Shown: positions 1 through 10,349, counted from the stretch's first letter. The stretch is 64,000 bases of DNA from CAZOLI01 sp964580675 (GCA_964580675.1 CAZOLI010000004.1:1-64000), one strand, 5' to 3'. The notes: a model not told the origin generated them from the letters alone. Program-made: numbers and translations.

Positions 1-113
1 ACACACGGCCGACAAAAACAGATTTTTCAGGAGATGATCGGGACGCTTCCGAAACCGTAGGCCGGGCACCGGGAGGAACTTCGGTACGGAACATTCATTG
101 CCGGGATGTGAAA

Positions 114-188
114 TGGGCGGTGCAGGATTTGAACCTGCGACCCCATGGGTGTGATCCATGTGCTCTCACCGGGCTGAGCTAACCGCCC
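114..188 (-). tRNA. tRNA-Val (anticodon CAC)
   Basis: Read on the minus strand this folds into a full cloverleaf: a 7-bp acceptor stem GGGCGGT/ACCGCCC, a D-arm GCTC/GAGC, anticodon stem CATGG/CCATG with loop ATCACAC, and a T-arm GCAGG-TTCAAAT-CCTGC. The anticodon is CAC, which reads the valine codon GUG. The discriminator base is A (position 114) and CCA is not encoded. The flanks (1-113 and 189-431) show no other gene. Confidence 0.96.
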
Positions 189-431
189 TGATCAACTCAT
201 CTCACGGGTTTCTTATTATGAATCAGACCCGTCCGGTATTCAATACACTCCATGAATAAAACGATCCGGGGTTCAGCGGAAAGAGGACTCAGTGTCTCAT
301 CTTCGTCAATGAGCCTCAAAAATGGCCAGCCCTGGGTACCTTGAAATCCATTCTTTCCCGGGTCAAAATGGATTTACGATAACCGGGTGTTCCCGGGACG
401 AAACAGGACATCATTCCATGCATAAACAGGA

Positions 432-911
432 ATGGCATCAGAGGAAATACTCGGCCTGGACCCGGGGTCCCGGGTTGTGGGATACGGCATGATCCGGAAG
501 AACGGCGGATCGATAGAAGGCATCGATTTCGGGGAAATAAAATCCGGGGAAGACGAAGAAATCCCGGAGCGACTTGCCTTCTTTTATTCGGAGGTGGATC
601 AGCTACTGGACGAACACCAGCCGGGCGTGGTTGTCGTGGAAGAGGCCTTTTACGGCCCAAATGCGAAAGCCACGCTACGCCTCGGCCAGGCAAGGGGAGC
701 GTTGCTGCTGGCTGCTTCCAGAAAGGGGATACGGATTGCGGAATACGCACCAACAACCATCAAAAAATCCGTTACCGGAAACGGAAGCGCCTCGAAAGAA
801 CAGGTGCAACAGATGGTGAAAAGCCTTCTGGGAATAACGGGAGGTTCGGTTTCCCGGCACGCGACCGATGCCCTGGCGGCCGGTATCTGTTTCGCGCACC
901 GGAATCGATAG
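432..911 (+). CDS. ruvC: Holliday junction resolvase RuvC
   Basis: Crossover-junction endodeoxyribonuclease that cuts Holliday junctions with RuvAB in recombination repair. At 159 aa it has the usual family length. The acidic active site is visible: D10 in GLDPG, E70 in VVVEEAFYG, and H143/D146 in RHATDALAAG. The third ligand is His where the E. coli enzyme has Asp; Thermus RuvC also uses His there, so this is a known functional variant. ruvA and ruvB are not adjacent; purC follows 47 bp downstream on the same strand. Confidence 0.95.
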   Translation: MASEEILGLDPGSRVVGYGMIRKNGGSIEGIDFGEIKSGEDEEIPERLAFFYSEVDQLLDEHQPGVVVVEEAFYGPNAKATLRLGQARGALLLAASRKGIRIAEYAPTTIKKSVTGNGSASKEQVQQMVKSLLGITGGSVSRHATDALAAGICFAHRNR

Positions 912-958
912 ACGTTCGTTTTTGGAATTTACCAAATTTCAGACACACCAGGGAGCAT

Positions 959-1855
959 ATGATGACCGAGGGGAACGCATTGCAGGAAACGAATTGCCCG
1001 GACCTCAATCTGATGAAACGAGGGAAAGTCCGGGACATATACGATCTGGACGAAATGCTGTTGATTGTTGCAACCGATCGAATTTCGGCCTACGACTGTG
1101 TTTTGCCGGATCCGATCCCGGGGAAAGGAAAGATCCTGACCGAGCTTTCCCTGTTCTGGTTTGAATTCCTGGAGGACATTACGGAAAACCACCTGGTAAC
1201 CGCGGAGCTCGCCCACATGCCGAAAGCGGTTCAGCAATACTCCGATCAGCTGGAAGGCCGGTCAATGCTCGTGAAAAAAGCGGAACCCATTCCCGTGGAA
1301 TGTGTGGTACGTGGTTACATTACCGGATCCGCCTGGGACGCTTACGTAGAATCGGGGGAAATATGCGGTATTGAACTTCCGGACGGACTGGAGAAGGGAC
1401 AAAAACTGGAGGACCCGATTTTCACACCCGCCACAAAAGCGGAGGAAGGCCACGACCAGAACATACCATTTGACCGGGTCAAGGAAATTACCTCCCGGGA
1501 AGTCGCACACGACCTTCGAACAAAGAGTGTAGAAGTGTACCGTCGTGCGGCACGGTACGCCGAACAGAGGGATGTTTATATTATCGACACGAAATTCGAG
1601 TGGGGCTGGATCGAGGGGAACCTGACACTGATTGACGAAGTGCTGACCCCCGATTCCTCCCGTTTCTGCGCCGGACCGGATTACACTCCGGGGGAAGATC
1701 AGACGTCATTTGACAAACAATACGTCCGTGATTACCTCGATTCCCTTGACTGGGACAAGGAACCGCCCGCTCCGAGCCTTCCCGACGACGTTATTGAAAA
1801 AACCTGTGAGCGCTACCGGAAAGCCGTTGACATGTTAAAATCCAATCCGGTTTAA
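959..1855 (+). CDS. purC: Phosphoribosylaminoimidazole-succinocarboxamide synthase
   Basis: SAICAR synthetase, the ATP-dependent ligation of aspartate to CAIR in de novo purine synthesis (cytoplasm). At 298 aa it belongs to the longer form of the family. Diagnostic stretches are GKVRDIYDLDE (residues ~21-31), ATDRISAYDCVLPD and GKGKILTELSLFWF near the N-terminus, VRGYITGSAWDAY in the middle and IDTKFEWGW near residue 215. Two consecutive ATG codons start the frame (959 and 962) and either could be used. The lipoprotein gene downstream begins 12 bp after the stop, so the two are probably co-transcribed. purH lies far away at 39.7 kb, so purine genes are dispersed here. Confidence 0.96.
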   Translation: MMTEGNALQETNCPDLNLMKRGKVRDIYDLDEMLLIVATDRISAYDCVLPDPIPGKGKILTELSLFWFEFLEDITENHLVTAELAHMPKAVQQYSDQLEGRSMLVKKAEPIPVECVVRGYITGSAWDAYVESGEICGIELPDGLEKGQKLEDPIFTPATKAEEGHDQNIPFDRVKEITSREVAHDLRTKSVEVYRRAARYAEQRDVYIIDTKFEWGWIEGNLTLIDEVLTPDSSRFCAGPDYTPGEDQTSFDKQYVRDYLDSLDWDKEPPAPSLPDDVIEKTCERYRKAVDMLKSNPV

Positions 1856-1867
1856 CAGGGGCTCCTC

Positions 1868-2866
1868 ATGACCAGCACCTTCCCGAACGAGGTCGACGCC
1901 CCGATGACCTCACCTCCTGTTTGGCTGATGGCCCTCCTGGGTTTTGTCCTCCTTATTGGTTGTGGGGGTACGGTAGAGCAGCCGAAGGAAGGGAGGGAAA
2001 ATCTCCAGGACATAAAAAAGCAGGAACCGGACGTGGACACCGAGCGGATTGAGAAGGTGCTCGATCAGGAGGCCAGGAAAAGGCGGGAGCCCTCGGCGAA
2101 TTCGCCGGGTCCGTACATGATCAGCCTCTTCTCCCGAATTACCGAAACCGCGAATTTCGATAAGCCGGGACGGAAAAACAGGAACAGAGCCTCCGGAAAA
2201 AACATCAACAAGTACATTTACATCATCCTCCTGTCCAAAGAATGGTGGTCCAAACGAATCCCCATTTACGAACCCTTTCCCGACATTATCAAACCCCAGG
2301 TAAAAATCCTGAATGACCGGGCCATGAAATGGTTTCTTGACTTTCTTGAAAAAAACAACTTTTCCCGTTTCCCTTCGGAGGGCGACGTCTCCGAAAAACA
2401 AATTGCCAGCATGGCTCACGGAGACAAAATATTGACCCTGTGGAAAGGGGAACAACGACAGCAAAGGGTTTACTTCGGTCAGGATCTCAACAATCAACTG
2501 GAACAGATTTACCGGTCCAATCCCACCAGGGGAAAAGAAATGTTCCAGGACAAAAACAACGTTATTTTTGGTTTTCAGGTCCTCTTCAACAAAGCCCCCA
2601 CCAAACGGGCAAACGTCACACAATCAAATCCCAGACTGGGAAAAAAAATAAAACAGCTGGCGAGAAAGCATAATCGATACCAGCGGTCGAACGTGGAGGG
2701 AAAACTGCTGAAGGCCCGTAAACTCATCAAGAACAAACAATATGATCAGGCGGAGTCAATCCTAAAAAACATCCTGAAAAACCATGATGATCACATGTAC
2801 ACGACCCGGGCCAGATCCCTCCTGACGGAAATCCAGGCCCGCCGCCGTGAAAACGAAGAAAATTAA
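1868..2866 (+). CDS. Predicted lipoprotein with C-terminal TPR-like hairpin
   Basis: I do not recognise the family. The N-terminus carries a hydrophobic segment ending in a lipobox (FVLLIGC), so the mature protein should be lipid-anchored outside the cytoplasm. A second in-frame ATG at 1904 lies right before the hydrophobic stretch and could be the true start, but neither candidate has positive residues ahead of it. The middle (residues ~80-250) is basic and aromatic-rich without a motif I can name. The last ~50 residues, with a KARKLIKNKQYDQAESILKN segment, look like one tetratricopeptide hairpin. It sits 12 bp after purC and 51 bp before the ETF-QO gene. Confidence 0.75.
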   Translation: MTSTFPNEVDAPMTSPPVWLMALLGFVLLIGCGGTVEQPKEGRENLQDIKKQEPDVDTERIEKVLDQEARKRREPSANSPGPYMISLFSRITETANFDKPGRKNRNRASGKNINKYIYIILLSKEWWSKRIPIYEPFPDIIKPQVKILNDRAMKWFLDFLEKNNFSRFPSEGDVSEKQIASMAHGDKILTLWKGEQRQQRVYFGQDLNNQLEQIYRSNPTRGKEMFQDKNNVIFGFQVLFNKAPTKRANVTQSNPRLGKKIKQLARKHNRYQRSNVEGKLLKARKLIKNKQYDQAESILKNILKNHDDHMYTTRARSLLTEIQARRRENEEN

Positions 2867-2917
2867 CCTCTTCACCTCTCTGTATCAGTTTTTTCATGAA
2901 TAACTAACGGTAAAACC

Positions 2918-4609
2918 ATGACGGAGCGAGAGGAAATGGAAGTGGACGTCCTCATTGTCGGGGCCGGGCCCGCGGGATTATCCACGGGTATACACCTGAT
3001 GAACCTTCTTGAGGAGCGAGGCACACCCGGTGATGACCCCCCCACCGTAATGGTGATCGAAAAAGCGGCAGAGGTGGGCAATCATACCCTTTCCGGAGCC
3101 ATCATGGACCCCAAAGGACTGGATGAGCTCATCCCGGACTGGGAAGACCGGGACACGCCCATCGAAACCCCGGTGGAAGAAGAACAGGTGTCCTTTATGA
3201 CCGAAAAGGGCACGTGGAATCTGCCGTTTATTCCGCCCCCGATGCACAATGAAGGAAACTGGATACTGTCCCTCGGCGAGATGGTACGCTGGCTCGCGGA
3301 CGTGGCGGAGGAAAAGGGAATTCAGGTATTTCCCGGGTTTCCCGGCTGGAAACCTCTATACGATGAAAACGATCAAATAATCGGGGTTCGTACGGGAGAC
3401 CGGGGGATAGACAAAGACGGCAACAAGAAAGCAAATTACGAACCGGGGCTTGATCTTCGCGCCAAAATAACGGTATTTGCGGAAGGCGTGCGGGGCAGTA
3501 TGCAGAAGCAACTGGAACAGAAATTCGAAATGTACGACCCGGAAAATCCCCAGGTCTACGCCACGGCGATGAAAGAACTCTGGCGTATACCGGAGGAAAA
3601 TCACGAGATGGGAAAAGTAATGCATACCCTCGGATATCCGCTCGACAACGAAACCTTTGGAGGGTCCTGGGTATATCACGCGGAGAACAACCTCCTTTCC
3701 ATTGGATTTGTCGTGGGACTTGATTACAAAAACCCGAAGACAAATCCCAACCGCATCTTCCAGCAATTCAAGATGCATCCCGACATCCATCCCCTTCTGG
3801 AGGGAGGAGAACTTCTTGAGTACGGGGCCAAAGCAATTCCGGAAGGCGGCTATTACTCCATGCCCAAACTTTTTCTGGATGGAGCCCTCCTTGTGGGAGA
3901 CACGGCCGGATTCGTGAACATGCAGAGGCTGAAAGGCATTCACCTGGCAATCAAATCCGGCATGCTCGCGGCGGAAACGGCATACGAAAGCCTCGAGGAA
4001 GGGGATTACACCGCCGATGCCCTCGCCGGGTACCGGGAGAAGTTCGAAGAGTCCTGGGCTTACGAAGAAATGTACCGGTCCAGAAATTACCGTCAGGCGT
4101 TCCGTTCCGGCCAGTTTCTGGGTATGATTCGAGCGGGTGCTCAGATGCTGTTCGGGGGACGGTTGCTGAAAGGAAAACTTCCGATCGAAAAGGGGTATAC
4201 CCGAATGGAAACACTGGCGGAACGAAATGAGGAAGGAGAGACCGATCCCGACGATCCGCTGGTCAAGCAGGTCGAATCCGGTGACGCCCCTGAAGATCTT
4301 GCTGTGGATAAACTCAAAGGGCTGTACCACTCCAACACAACCCACGAGGAAGACCAGCCGGTTCATCTGAAAATCCAGGATCCCGACATCTGTCACGAGC
4401 GATGCACGGAAGAATACGGCAATCCCTGTCAGTACTTCTGCCCGGCAAACGTATACGAAATGGTGGAAAACGAAGACGGTGAAATGCGGTTAAACATCAA
4501 CGCAGCAAACTGCGTCCACTGCAAAACCTGCGATATCATGGACCCCTACCAGGTCATCACCTGGGTCCCTCCCGAAGGGGGCGGTGGCCCCGGATGGCAG
4601 AAAATGTAA
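2918..4609 (+). CDS. Electron transfer flavoprotein-ubiquinone oxidoreductase
   Basis: Membrane-associated ETF-QO passes electrons from acyl-CoA and amine dehydrogenases, via reduced ETF, into the quinone pool. The 563-aa length fits the family. Residues 9-20 hold the FAD-binding Rossmann motif VDVLIVGAGPAG. The C-terminal ferredoxin-like region has one Cys in the CQYFCPANVYE stretch and then C532-x2-C535-x2-C538 (NCVHCKTCD), the four-cysteine 4Fe-4S pattern of this family, and ends with the usual PEGGGGPGW tail. No etfA/etfB or acyl-CoA dehydrogenase lies nearby. It converges on the sulfotransferase gene with a 125-bp gap. Confidence 0.95.
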   Translation: MTEREEMEVDVLIVGAGPAGLSTGIHLMNLLEERGTPGDDPPTVMVIEKAAEVGNHTLSGAIMDPKGLDELIPDWEDRDTPIETPVEEEQVSFMTEKGTWNLPFIPPPMHNEGNWILSLGEMVRWLADVAEEKGIQVFPGFPGWKPLYDENDQIIGVRTGDRGIDKDGNKKANYEPGLDLRAKITVFAEGVRGSMQKQLEQKFEMYDPENPQVYATAMKELWRIPEENHEMGKVMHTLGYPLDNETFGGSWVYHAENNLLSIGFVVGLDYKNPKTNPNRIFQQFKMHPDIHPLLEGGELLEYGAKAIPEGGYYSMPKLFLDGALLVGDTAGFVNMQRLKGIHLAIKSGMLAAETAYESLEEGDYTADALAGYREKFEESWAYEEMYRSRNYRQAFRSGQFLGMIRAGAQMLFGGRLLKGKLPIEKGYTRMETLAERNEEGETDPDDPLVKQVESGDAPEDLAVDKLKGLYHSNTTHEEDQPVHLKIQDPDICHERCTEEYGNPCQYFCPANVYEMVENEDGEMRLNINAANCVHCKTCDIMDPYQVITWVPPEGGGGPGWQKM

Positions 4610-4734
4610 CCACATCCGGGACAACAAACGGAAGGAACATTCGGATAATTCGTGGAAGCCGGGCACAAACGCCATTCAACTGTCCTCATGATTCTCTCGT
4701 CCATTCCCCGTTAAGCCTCCGGGCCCCGACGGAA

Positions 4735-5601
4735 TTATGGAAGGCAGTTCAATTCCCTGGAGATTGCCTTCAGGTGGCGAAACGTGTTCAGCGCCAGTTC
4801 CTGGGGCAGGGTGAATTCATACGTCTTCTTTAGTTGCTCTTCGTCGGGCCGCAAATCACCAAATATAGTGTCTCCTCCACCGCCCGAGATATGATGAAAC
4901 GGCTGTCGTTCCTCCCGGGAATATGGATCCACCTCCGCCACCTCAAGCCAGTTAAACACGGACGAGATAACCTCCTCCGGTTGCGAGACAAATTCCTCAA
5001 ACTGAATCCGCTTATACTTCCGGCTGCCAAAAAAAAGTGGATACAGCATATTTTTCCGGATGTACTTCAGGAAGAGGGAATGCCAGAAATTATACCCCCG
5101 TCTCATTCTCGATCCCAGCTGATTTCGGACACCCTTGTAAAGATGAAGTACGTGGAATGTCACGTCTTCCTGTTTTTCCAGGGGCAGAAGAGCCAGCAAT
5201 CGCCAGGGCCGTTTCGACGTGTCCAGAATGATGTCCCGCCCCGATCGATTGCGGAGAATCGACAGTAACTTGTAGTTTTCGCTGCAAAACTCCTCGGACA
5301 CGGAAGGGCACAACCCCGCACAGCACGAAAGCACCCAGTCCAGCCGGTTGTCCGAATGCAACCGTCCAACCGTATCCGGATCTCCTCCCCGGGCTGTAAA
5401 TTCCTCGTATACCCCGTTCCAGAATTCACACGAATCCCGGTCCCTGGCTTTCAGGCACTGACAATCGTTCGTCCGCTCTTTCAGGGATTTATGGGTGTTC
5501 AGAAGTTCCCCCGCCACAAAAATTTCGGGATGTTCGTTCAGCACCCGGCTAAAAAACGTGGACCCCGAATGGGCCAGACCCGCAAGGTAAACATACTTCA
5601 T
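4735..5601 (-). CDS. Sulfotransferase family protein
   Basis: Likely transfers a sulfo group from PAPS to an unknown acceptor such as a glycan, lipid or peptide. The N-terminus holds the 5'-phosphosulfate loop (AHSGSTFFSRVLNEHPEIF, residues ~10-28), including the G-S-T core of bacterial sulfotransferases. A downstream RDIILDTSKRPWRL segment (residues ~120-135) matches the 3'-phosphate region in position. There is no signal peptide, so it should be cytosolic or peripheral. PAPS-making genes are not in the window, so the substrate cannot be inferred. The ABC exporter gene lies upstream on the same strand after 189 bp. Confidence 0.82.
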   Translation of the reverse strand: MKYVYLAGLAHSGSTFFSRVLNEHPEIFVAGELLNTHKSLKERTNDCQCLKARDRDSCEFWNGVYEEFTARGGDPDTVGRLHSDNRLDWVLSCCAGLCPSVSEEFCSENYKLLSILRNRSGRDIILDTSKRPWRLLALLPLEKQEDVTFHVLHLYKGVRNQLGSRMRRGYNFWHSLFLKYIRKNMLYPLFFGSRKYKRIQFEEFVSQPEEVISSVFNWLEVAEVDPYSREERQPFHHISGGGGDTIFGDLRPDEEQLKKTYEFTLPQELALNTFRHLKAISRELNCLP

Positions 5602-5790
5602 GGTCTCAGGATGCCGTCGGAATGTGCAGATGGGATCCGGGGGCTGGAAACCGATGACGAAAAACCATACCCGGGTTCAAAAAAACAGAAATCTATTCTC
5701 CCGATATCAATTTCGTGGCCTTCGCGTGGTATGTTCCTCTGTCCCTTCTTTTGCCGCTTACTCACAACCACAAAAAATGGAAAAGAGTGC

Positions 5791-7617
5791 TCAGGCCGAG
5801 TCGGCCATGTTAAACTGAAGTTCGTGAAGCTGCTGATAAAGACCTTCTCGCTCCACCAGTTCCCGGTGTGGTCCCTCCTGCACAATACGACCTTCTTCCA
5901 TCACAACAATTCGATCCGCGTTCTTCACAGTGGAAAGGCGGTGCGCAATGATAATACAGGTCCGGTCTGAAATAAGTCGGTTCAGCGCTTTCTGTACCAT
6001 TTCCTCGGAGCGGGAGTCCAGCTCGGACGTTGCTTCGTCCAGCAGCAGTAGATCCGCATCCTTTATCATGGCGCGTGCAATTGTAATTCGTTGCTTTTCA
6101 CCACCCGATACCCGGACCCCCTGCTCCCCGACCTCCGTCTGGTAACCCTCGGGAAGGGACTCAATGAACTCGTGAATGTAAGCGGCCTTTGCCACTTCCC
6201 GAATTTCATCCTGGTCCGCATCCGGTTTGCCGTAGCGAATATTTTCCTCAATCGACGTATTAAAGAGAAACGAATTTTGGCTCACGATGGAGATGTTGTT
6301 CAGATACGAGGTTCTGTTCAACTCATCCAGCGGTATCGAGTCCACCCGGATGCTGCCTTCGTCCGGCACATAAAATCGAGAGATCAAATCCATCAGCGTT
6401 GACTTCCCGGCACCCGACGGCCCCACCAGAGCAACGACATCCCGGGCCGGTATCTTAAGGTTCACATCCTTCAATACTGTTTTTTCGTCGTAGGAAAATG
6501 AAACGTCATCAATTTCAATTCCTTCCTCGATGCCTTTGAGTTTCCGGGTACCGCTGTGTTCGTCCGCGACAAGGTGGCGTTCGTCAAGAAGTTCGCGGAG
6601 CCGCTGAACGGCCGCCCTTGATTCCTGAATTTCGTTGTATCCTTTCGTAAGCTTTTTTAGCGGCTGATACAGAAGAAGCACCCCTCCAAGAAACTGAATA
6701 AGTTCTCCCATTGAGAGTGAAATGGGGGAGTAATTACTGATAACCAGCCAGGAGCCACCCCAGAAAAACGCCGCAAGAAGAACCCCCGTAAGAGCAAAGA
6801 GCATCGCGTTGCTCATCCCTTTGTTTTTGACCACCTTCATGTTTCGGTTCAGCAGTCGTCGGTTGGTTTCGCGAAAATTTCTGGTTTCCTGTTCCTCGCC
6901 CTGAAAAATCTTTACAACCCGGATCCCGGACAGAATTTGATTCAGCGCCTCGACGACATCACTGAGTTCAAGCAAACTTTCGTCCTTGGAACGTTTTATT
7001 CGCTCTCCGAGTTTTTTCACCGGAATCACAACAAGAGGAACCGCCAGGAGACCGATAAGCGTTAGTTTCCAGGAGGCCAGGAGAGCCACTCCCAGTGCGC
7101 CCAGAGCCATAAATGGCTCCTTGATTATACGCGTCATTAACACATGGACCGCCTGGTTGGTTTCCTCGATATCATTGGTGACGCGTGAAATAATATCGCC
7201 CTGCTTCCGCCTCGAAAAGAACTGCAGTGGTAATTTAAGCAGTCGCTCAAAAATATCCATCCGGATGTTCACCATGACCTTTTCCCGGATCAACCTCGAG
7301 ACGTACCGCTGGAAATAAGCGATTACCCCACCTACCACGGAAAGGACCAGAAGAATGAGAACGATCATATTCAGCTTGTCCAAACTCCGGTCGGCGATGG
7401 CTCCATCAAAAAAGGGAGCAATTAAAGCCCCCCTTCCCTGTTTCGCCCCGGACCAAACCACAAGAAGACCCAGAAGAGTAAGTAGCCATTTCCAGAGGGG
7501 CCGCATGTAACGGCCAATCCAGGACATATCCTCCAGAAGTGTCCCCTGTTTTCGTTCTATACCACCGGATTCCTCCGTGGCCTCGGCTCTAATTTCCTGG
7601 TGTTTTTCGGCACTCAT
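5791..7617 (-). CDS. MsbA-like ABC exporter, fused permease and ATPase
   Basis: A 608-aa half-transporter expected to work as a homodimer in the inner membrane, exporting a lipid or other hydrophobic substrate. Residues ~35-330 form the six-helix type I exporter domain. The nucleotide-binding domain then shows Walker A GPSGAGKST (about residue 400), signature VSGGEKQRI, Walker B LLLLDEAT and an H-loop AHRLS. The domain order and the LPLQFFSRRKQGDIISRVTND segment are typical of the MsbA/lipid A flippase group, but substrate cannot be assigned from sequence. Upstream on the same strand is the large HEAT protein (103-bp gap). Confidence 0.9.
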   Translation of the reverse strand: MSAEKHQEIRAEATEESGGIERKQGTLLEDMSWIGRYMRPLWKWLLTLLGLLVVWSGAKQGRGALIAPFFDGAIADRSLDKLNMIVLILLVLSVVGGVIAYFQRYVSRLIREKVMVNIRMDIFERLLKLPLQFFSRRKQGDIISRVTNDIEETNQAVHVLMTRIIKEPFMALGALGVALLASWKLTLIGLLAVPLVVIPVKKLGERIKRSKDESLLELSDVVEALNQILSGIRVVKIFQGEEQETRNFRETNRRLLNRNMKVVKNKGMSNAMLFALTGVLLAAFFWGGSWLVISNYSPISLSMGELIQFLGGVLLLYQPLKKLTKGYNEIQESRAAVQRLRELLDERHLVADEHSGTRKLKGIEEGIEIDDVSFSYDEKTVLKDVNLKIPARDVVALVGPSGAGKSTLMDLISRFYVPDEGSIRVDSIPLDELNRTSYLNNISIVSQNSFLFNTSIEENIRYGKPDADQDEIREVAKAAYIHEFIESLPEGYQTEVGEQGVRVSGGEKQRITIARAMIKDADLLLLDEATSELDSRSEEMVQKALNRLISDRTCIIIAHRLSTVKNADRIVVMEEGRIVQEGPHRELVEREGLYQQLHELQFNMADSA

Positions 7618-7721
7618 GAACCTTCAAAAGGGAACTGAATCGGATACGTCCCGTAGCAATAAACTCGGGATGTGACCGGCAACGGGTGTTTCTTCCTCGA
7701 GTGACCGGTAAATTTAAAAGA

Positions 7722-10349
7722 CTACTTCTTCTCCTCTATCCAGCTCTTCCAATCTGATATGGCCTCCTTTCGTTCGGTCTCCCCGGAGGAAGATTCAAGA
7801 TTGTGAACCCGGCCTGTTGTCTTTCCCAGAAAGTGAGAAAGTGTCGCTATCCCCTCGGGGTTTTCCTGCTTGAACTTTTCCTGGAGCATCCGGAGTGCTT
7901 TCTTTACGGCAAAATACTGTCTTGATTTGCTGCCTGCAAGGTCGTCCGGAATTTTACCGGATTTGACCATTTGATTTAATGCACCGGCAATTTTTTTCTT
8001 AAGCTGGTTCGCCCGCTCCCTTAATTTCTCAAACTGTGCCTTTATGCCATCCGGGACATTTCCATTATCCATTCTACGCCGAATAAACTCCCCGGCCTGT
8101 TCCGGACGTCCGCGCTGGATGAGGAGACGGGCCTTTTCAACCTGAAATTTCCACCAATTTTCGGATTCCTCCTCAAGTAATTCTTCGAGCGTACCGGCAA
8201 TTTTTTTCGCTTCCTGTAAACTGGACATGCGGATAAACGCTTCGAAGCGAATCAAAAGGATCTGCAATTTACGATCCGCCAGATTCTTCTCAAGATTTTC
8301 CACCGCCGATACGGCACCGGACCAGTCACCAGCTGCCATCTTTGACTGCGCCAGTCTCAGTTTCAAAAGATTCCGGTCCTTCTGGTCCTCCTCATTCTGG
8401 TTCAGGTGGGTCTCAATGAGATCGGCCACAAATTCATGATAACCTCCTTCCCGGAGGTGACGGACTTCCGCCAGGAGCTGTTCTTTATACCGGTCGAGTA
8501 ACATGGTCCGGAGTGCCTTTCGGAGACTGTTCTGTACCGGCGTTTCCGCTTCGTCAAATCGTTCACGAATTCGCTTGATGTCTTTCTTCGTCCCGATCTG
8601 TCCGATACTCACGGCCGCCCGGGAACGAACGTTGGACTCCTCTTCATTATCATCCATGAGCTCAAAAAGACGGTCCACGGCCTGCCGGCGGAGTTCTTCA
8701 TCCGGCGATTTCTCGTTATTTGCCTTCGGGGAAAACGAAATATTTCCCAGGGCCTGCACGGCGGAATCGCGCACGTCCGGATGAGGATCCCTCGTCAGCT
8801 TCAACAGCGGCTTCACGGCCTCCACACGGCCCATCTGTCCAAAACTGTACGCAATTTCGAACCGCATGGAGCGGTCGGATTTCGGATCCGTTTTTTGAAG
8901 ATGATTTTTCAGAATATTTACGGATCTGGCGGTGGGAAACGATCCGAGAGCCGATATAACCTCGATCACAACAACCTCGGACGCCTCCTCAACTTCCGTT
9001 AAATACCATTCAAACCCCTCAACTGCATTGCTGTACTGGAGTTTCTCCAGACTCTTTACGATTTCCTCGAGGACTCCCGGATTTTGCTCTTCGCGAAATT
9101 TTTCAAGGAGTAAGGCCCCGGAATCACTGTCCCCGATGACGCCCAGTGCGGAGACTGTGCTTTTCCGGATCACCGGACGAAAATCCTGAATATGAGCTCG
9201 GACCGTGCCCCGAAGATCGGTAATGTTCAATTCCCGGATCGTCACCAGAACCTGCTGCCGAACCTGCGGATGCTGATCCTCGTTCAACAGGCGTTTCAAC
9301 GAATCCTTTATGGGATCCCGTTTTTCCTCTCCAGGCGGATTTTTTCGGATAAACTCCAGCATGAACACCACTTTTCTCGGGTCGCTCGTGGAAAGAAGAT
9401 CCGCGTAGAGCTTCTCCCTCGCCTTTCCACTGCCCCTGATCAGGTTCGGCACATGTGCCCGCCACATTTTAAACTCCCGTTCCGACAGTCTTTTCAAAAT
9501 TCGTCTGTAAATCTCGGTTTTGGTCAGCGACCGGTGTTCCTCCCACCAGGTTTTCCAATCGCCCACAGTCGTTAAGGAATACTGATAGAACAATTTCTGA
9601 AGTGTGGCTACAATCTCGGGATGCAACGATTTATCCAGCTCCCCGGAATTGTTAAGCAATAATTCACAGACTTTTTTTACGGGGAGTTTATCCCGATTTT
9701 CTCCCAGTAAAAGAAGAAGGCGAGACTTTCGAAGCAGAACTTTGTTGGTGGACAGATCCCCGTTCATTCTGCCATCCAGAAGAAGGGTTTTTACCTCGTC
9801 CAAAATCTCTTCCGAAGGAAAATAAAACAGGGCTTCCTGAAGGTCCGCCGTATCCGCGAAAGAGTTCTTCGATACGCGAAGGAGAAAATACGTCATAAGA
9901 TGAGACACCTTTTTCCGATCATCCGGAAAAAACCCGGCCAGAACAGTCAGGACCGCGTTTTTCTCGTTGTCGGATCCTTCCACAAGAATTTGTGAAACCG
10001 CCCGCGAAAAAGACGCCTCATCCTGCAGAACAAGCTGCTTGGCCGCATTGAGACGGACGGGACGGTCCGGGGATGAAAGATTTTCCCTCACATCCTGGAG
10101 GGACGGATCATCCTTTTTCCCATCCCTATCCTGACCCTTTTGCCCGTTCTGTTCTTCGCCGGATTCCTGTTGCGAGTGGCCCGCCCCCCTGTCCTCATCC
10201 TTTTTCTCCTGGTCTTCTTCCTTTTCCTGTCCGCCGGTTTCGGAGGTCCCCTGCCCGGATTGATCCTGCATGACCGTATGCACGGTATTCGACCCGGTGG
10301 CCAGCAGTGAGATAACCAGTACCAGCAGAAAAACGACAATGTTTCTCAT
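7722..10349 (-). CDS. Large secreted HEAT-repeat protein
   Basis: An 875-aa protein with an N-terminal hydrophobic signal (residues ~1-20), then a very polar Q/E/K/D-rich spacer (~30-80), then many HEAT-like helical repeats with the DP-x-PEVR-type cores of the PBS-lyase class (for example DPHPDVRDSAVQALGNI). A TPR-like region follows (~630-760). It holds a WKTWWEEH element around residue 265 and ends in a related DWKSWIEEKK, the W-x-x-W signature that recurs in four other proteins of this window. Catalytic motifs are absent, so a scaffold or binding role in the cell envelope is likely. I do not know the partner. Confidence 0.82.
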   Translation of the reverse strand: MRNIVVFLLVLVISLLATGSNTVHTVMQDQSGQGTSETGGQEKEEDQEKKDEDRGAGHSQQESGEEQNGQKGQDRDGKKDDPSLQDVRENLSSPDRPVRLNAAKQLVLQDEASFSRAVSQILVEGSDNEKNAVLTVLAGFFPDDRKKVSHLMTYFLLRVSKNSFADTADLQEALFYFPSEEILDEVKTLLLDGRMNGDLSTNKVLLRKSRLLLLLGENRDKLPVKKVCELLLNNSGELDKSLHPEIVATLQKLFYQYSLTTVGDWKTWWEEHRSLTKTEIYRRILKRLSEREFKMWRAHVPNLIRGSGKAREKLYADLLSTSDPRKVVFMLEFIRKNPPGEEKRDPIKDSLKRLLNEDQHPQVRQQVLVTIRELNITDLRGTVRAHIQDFRPVIRKSTVSALGVIGDSDSGALLLEKFREEQNPGVLEEIVKSLEKLQYSNAVEGFEWYLTEVEEASEVVVIEVISALGSFPTARSVNILKNHLQKTDPKSDRSMRFEIAYSFGQMGRVEAVKPLLKLTRDPHPDVRDSAVQALGNISFSPKANNEKSPDEELRRQAVDRLFELMDDNEEESNVRSRAAVSIGQIGTKKDIKRIRERFDEAETPVQNSLRKALRTMLLDRYKEQLLAEVRHLREGGYHEFVADLIETHLNQNEEDQKDRNLLKLRLAQSKMAAGDWSGAVSAVENLEKNLADRKLQILLIRFEAFIRMSSLQEAKKIAGTLEELLEEESENWWKFQVEKARLLIQRGRPEQAGEFIRRRMDNGNVPDGIKAQFEKLRERANQLKKKIAGALNQMVKSGKIPDDLAGSKSRQYFAVKKALRMLQEKFKQENPEGIATLSHFLGKTTGRVHNLESSSGETERKEAISDWKSWIEEKK

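Noticed and set aside
3356..4396. 346-codon open frame on the minus strand
   Set aside because: Antisense to the ETF-QO gene, which has complete family motifs.
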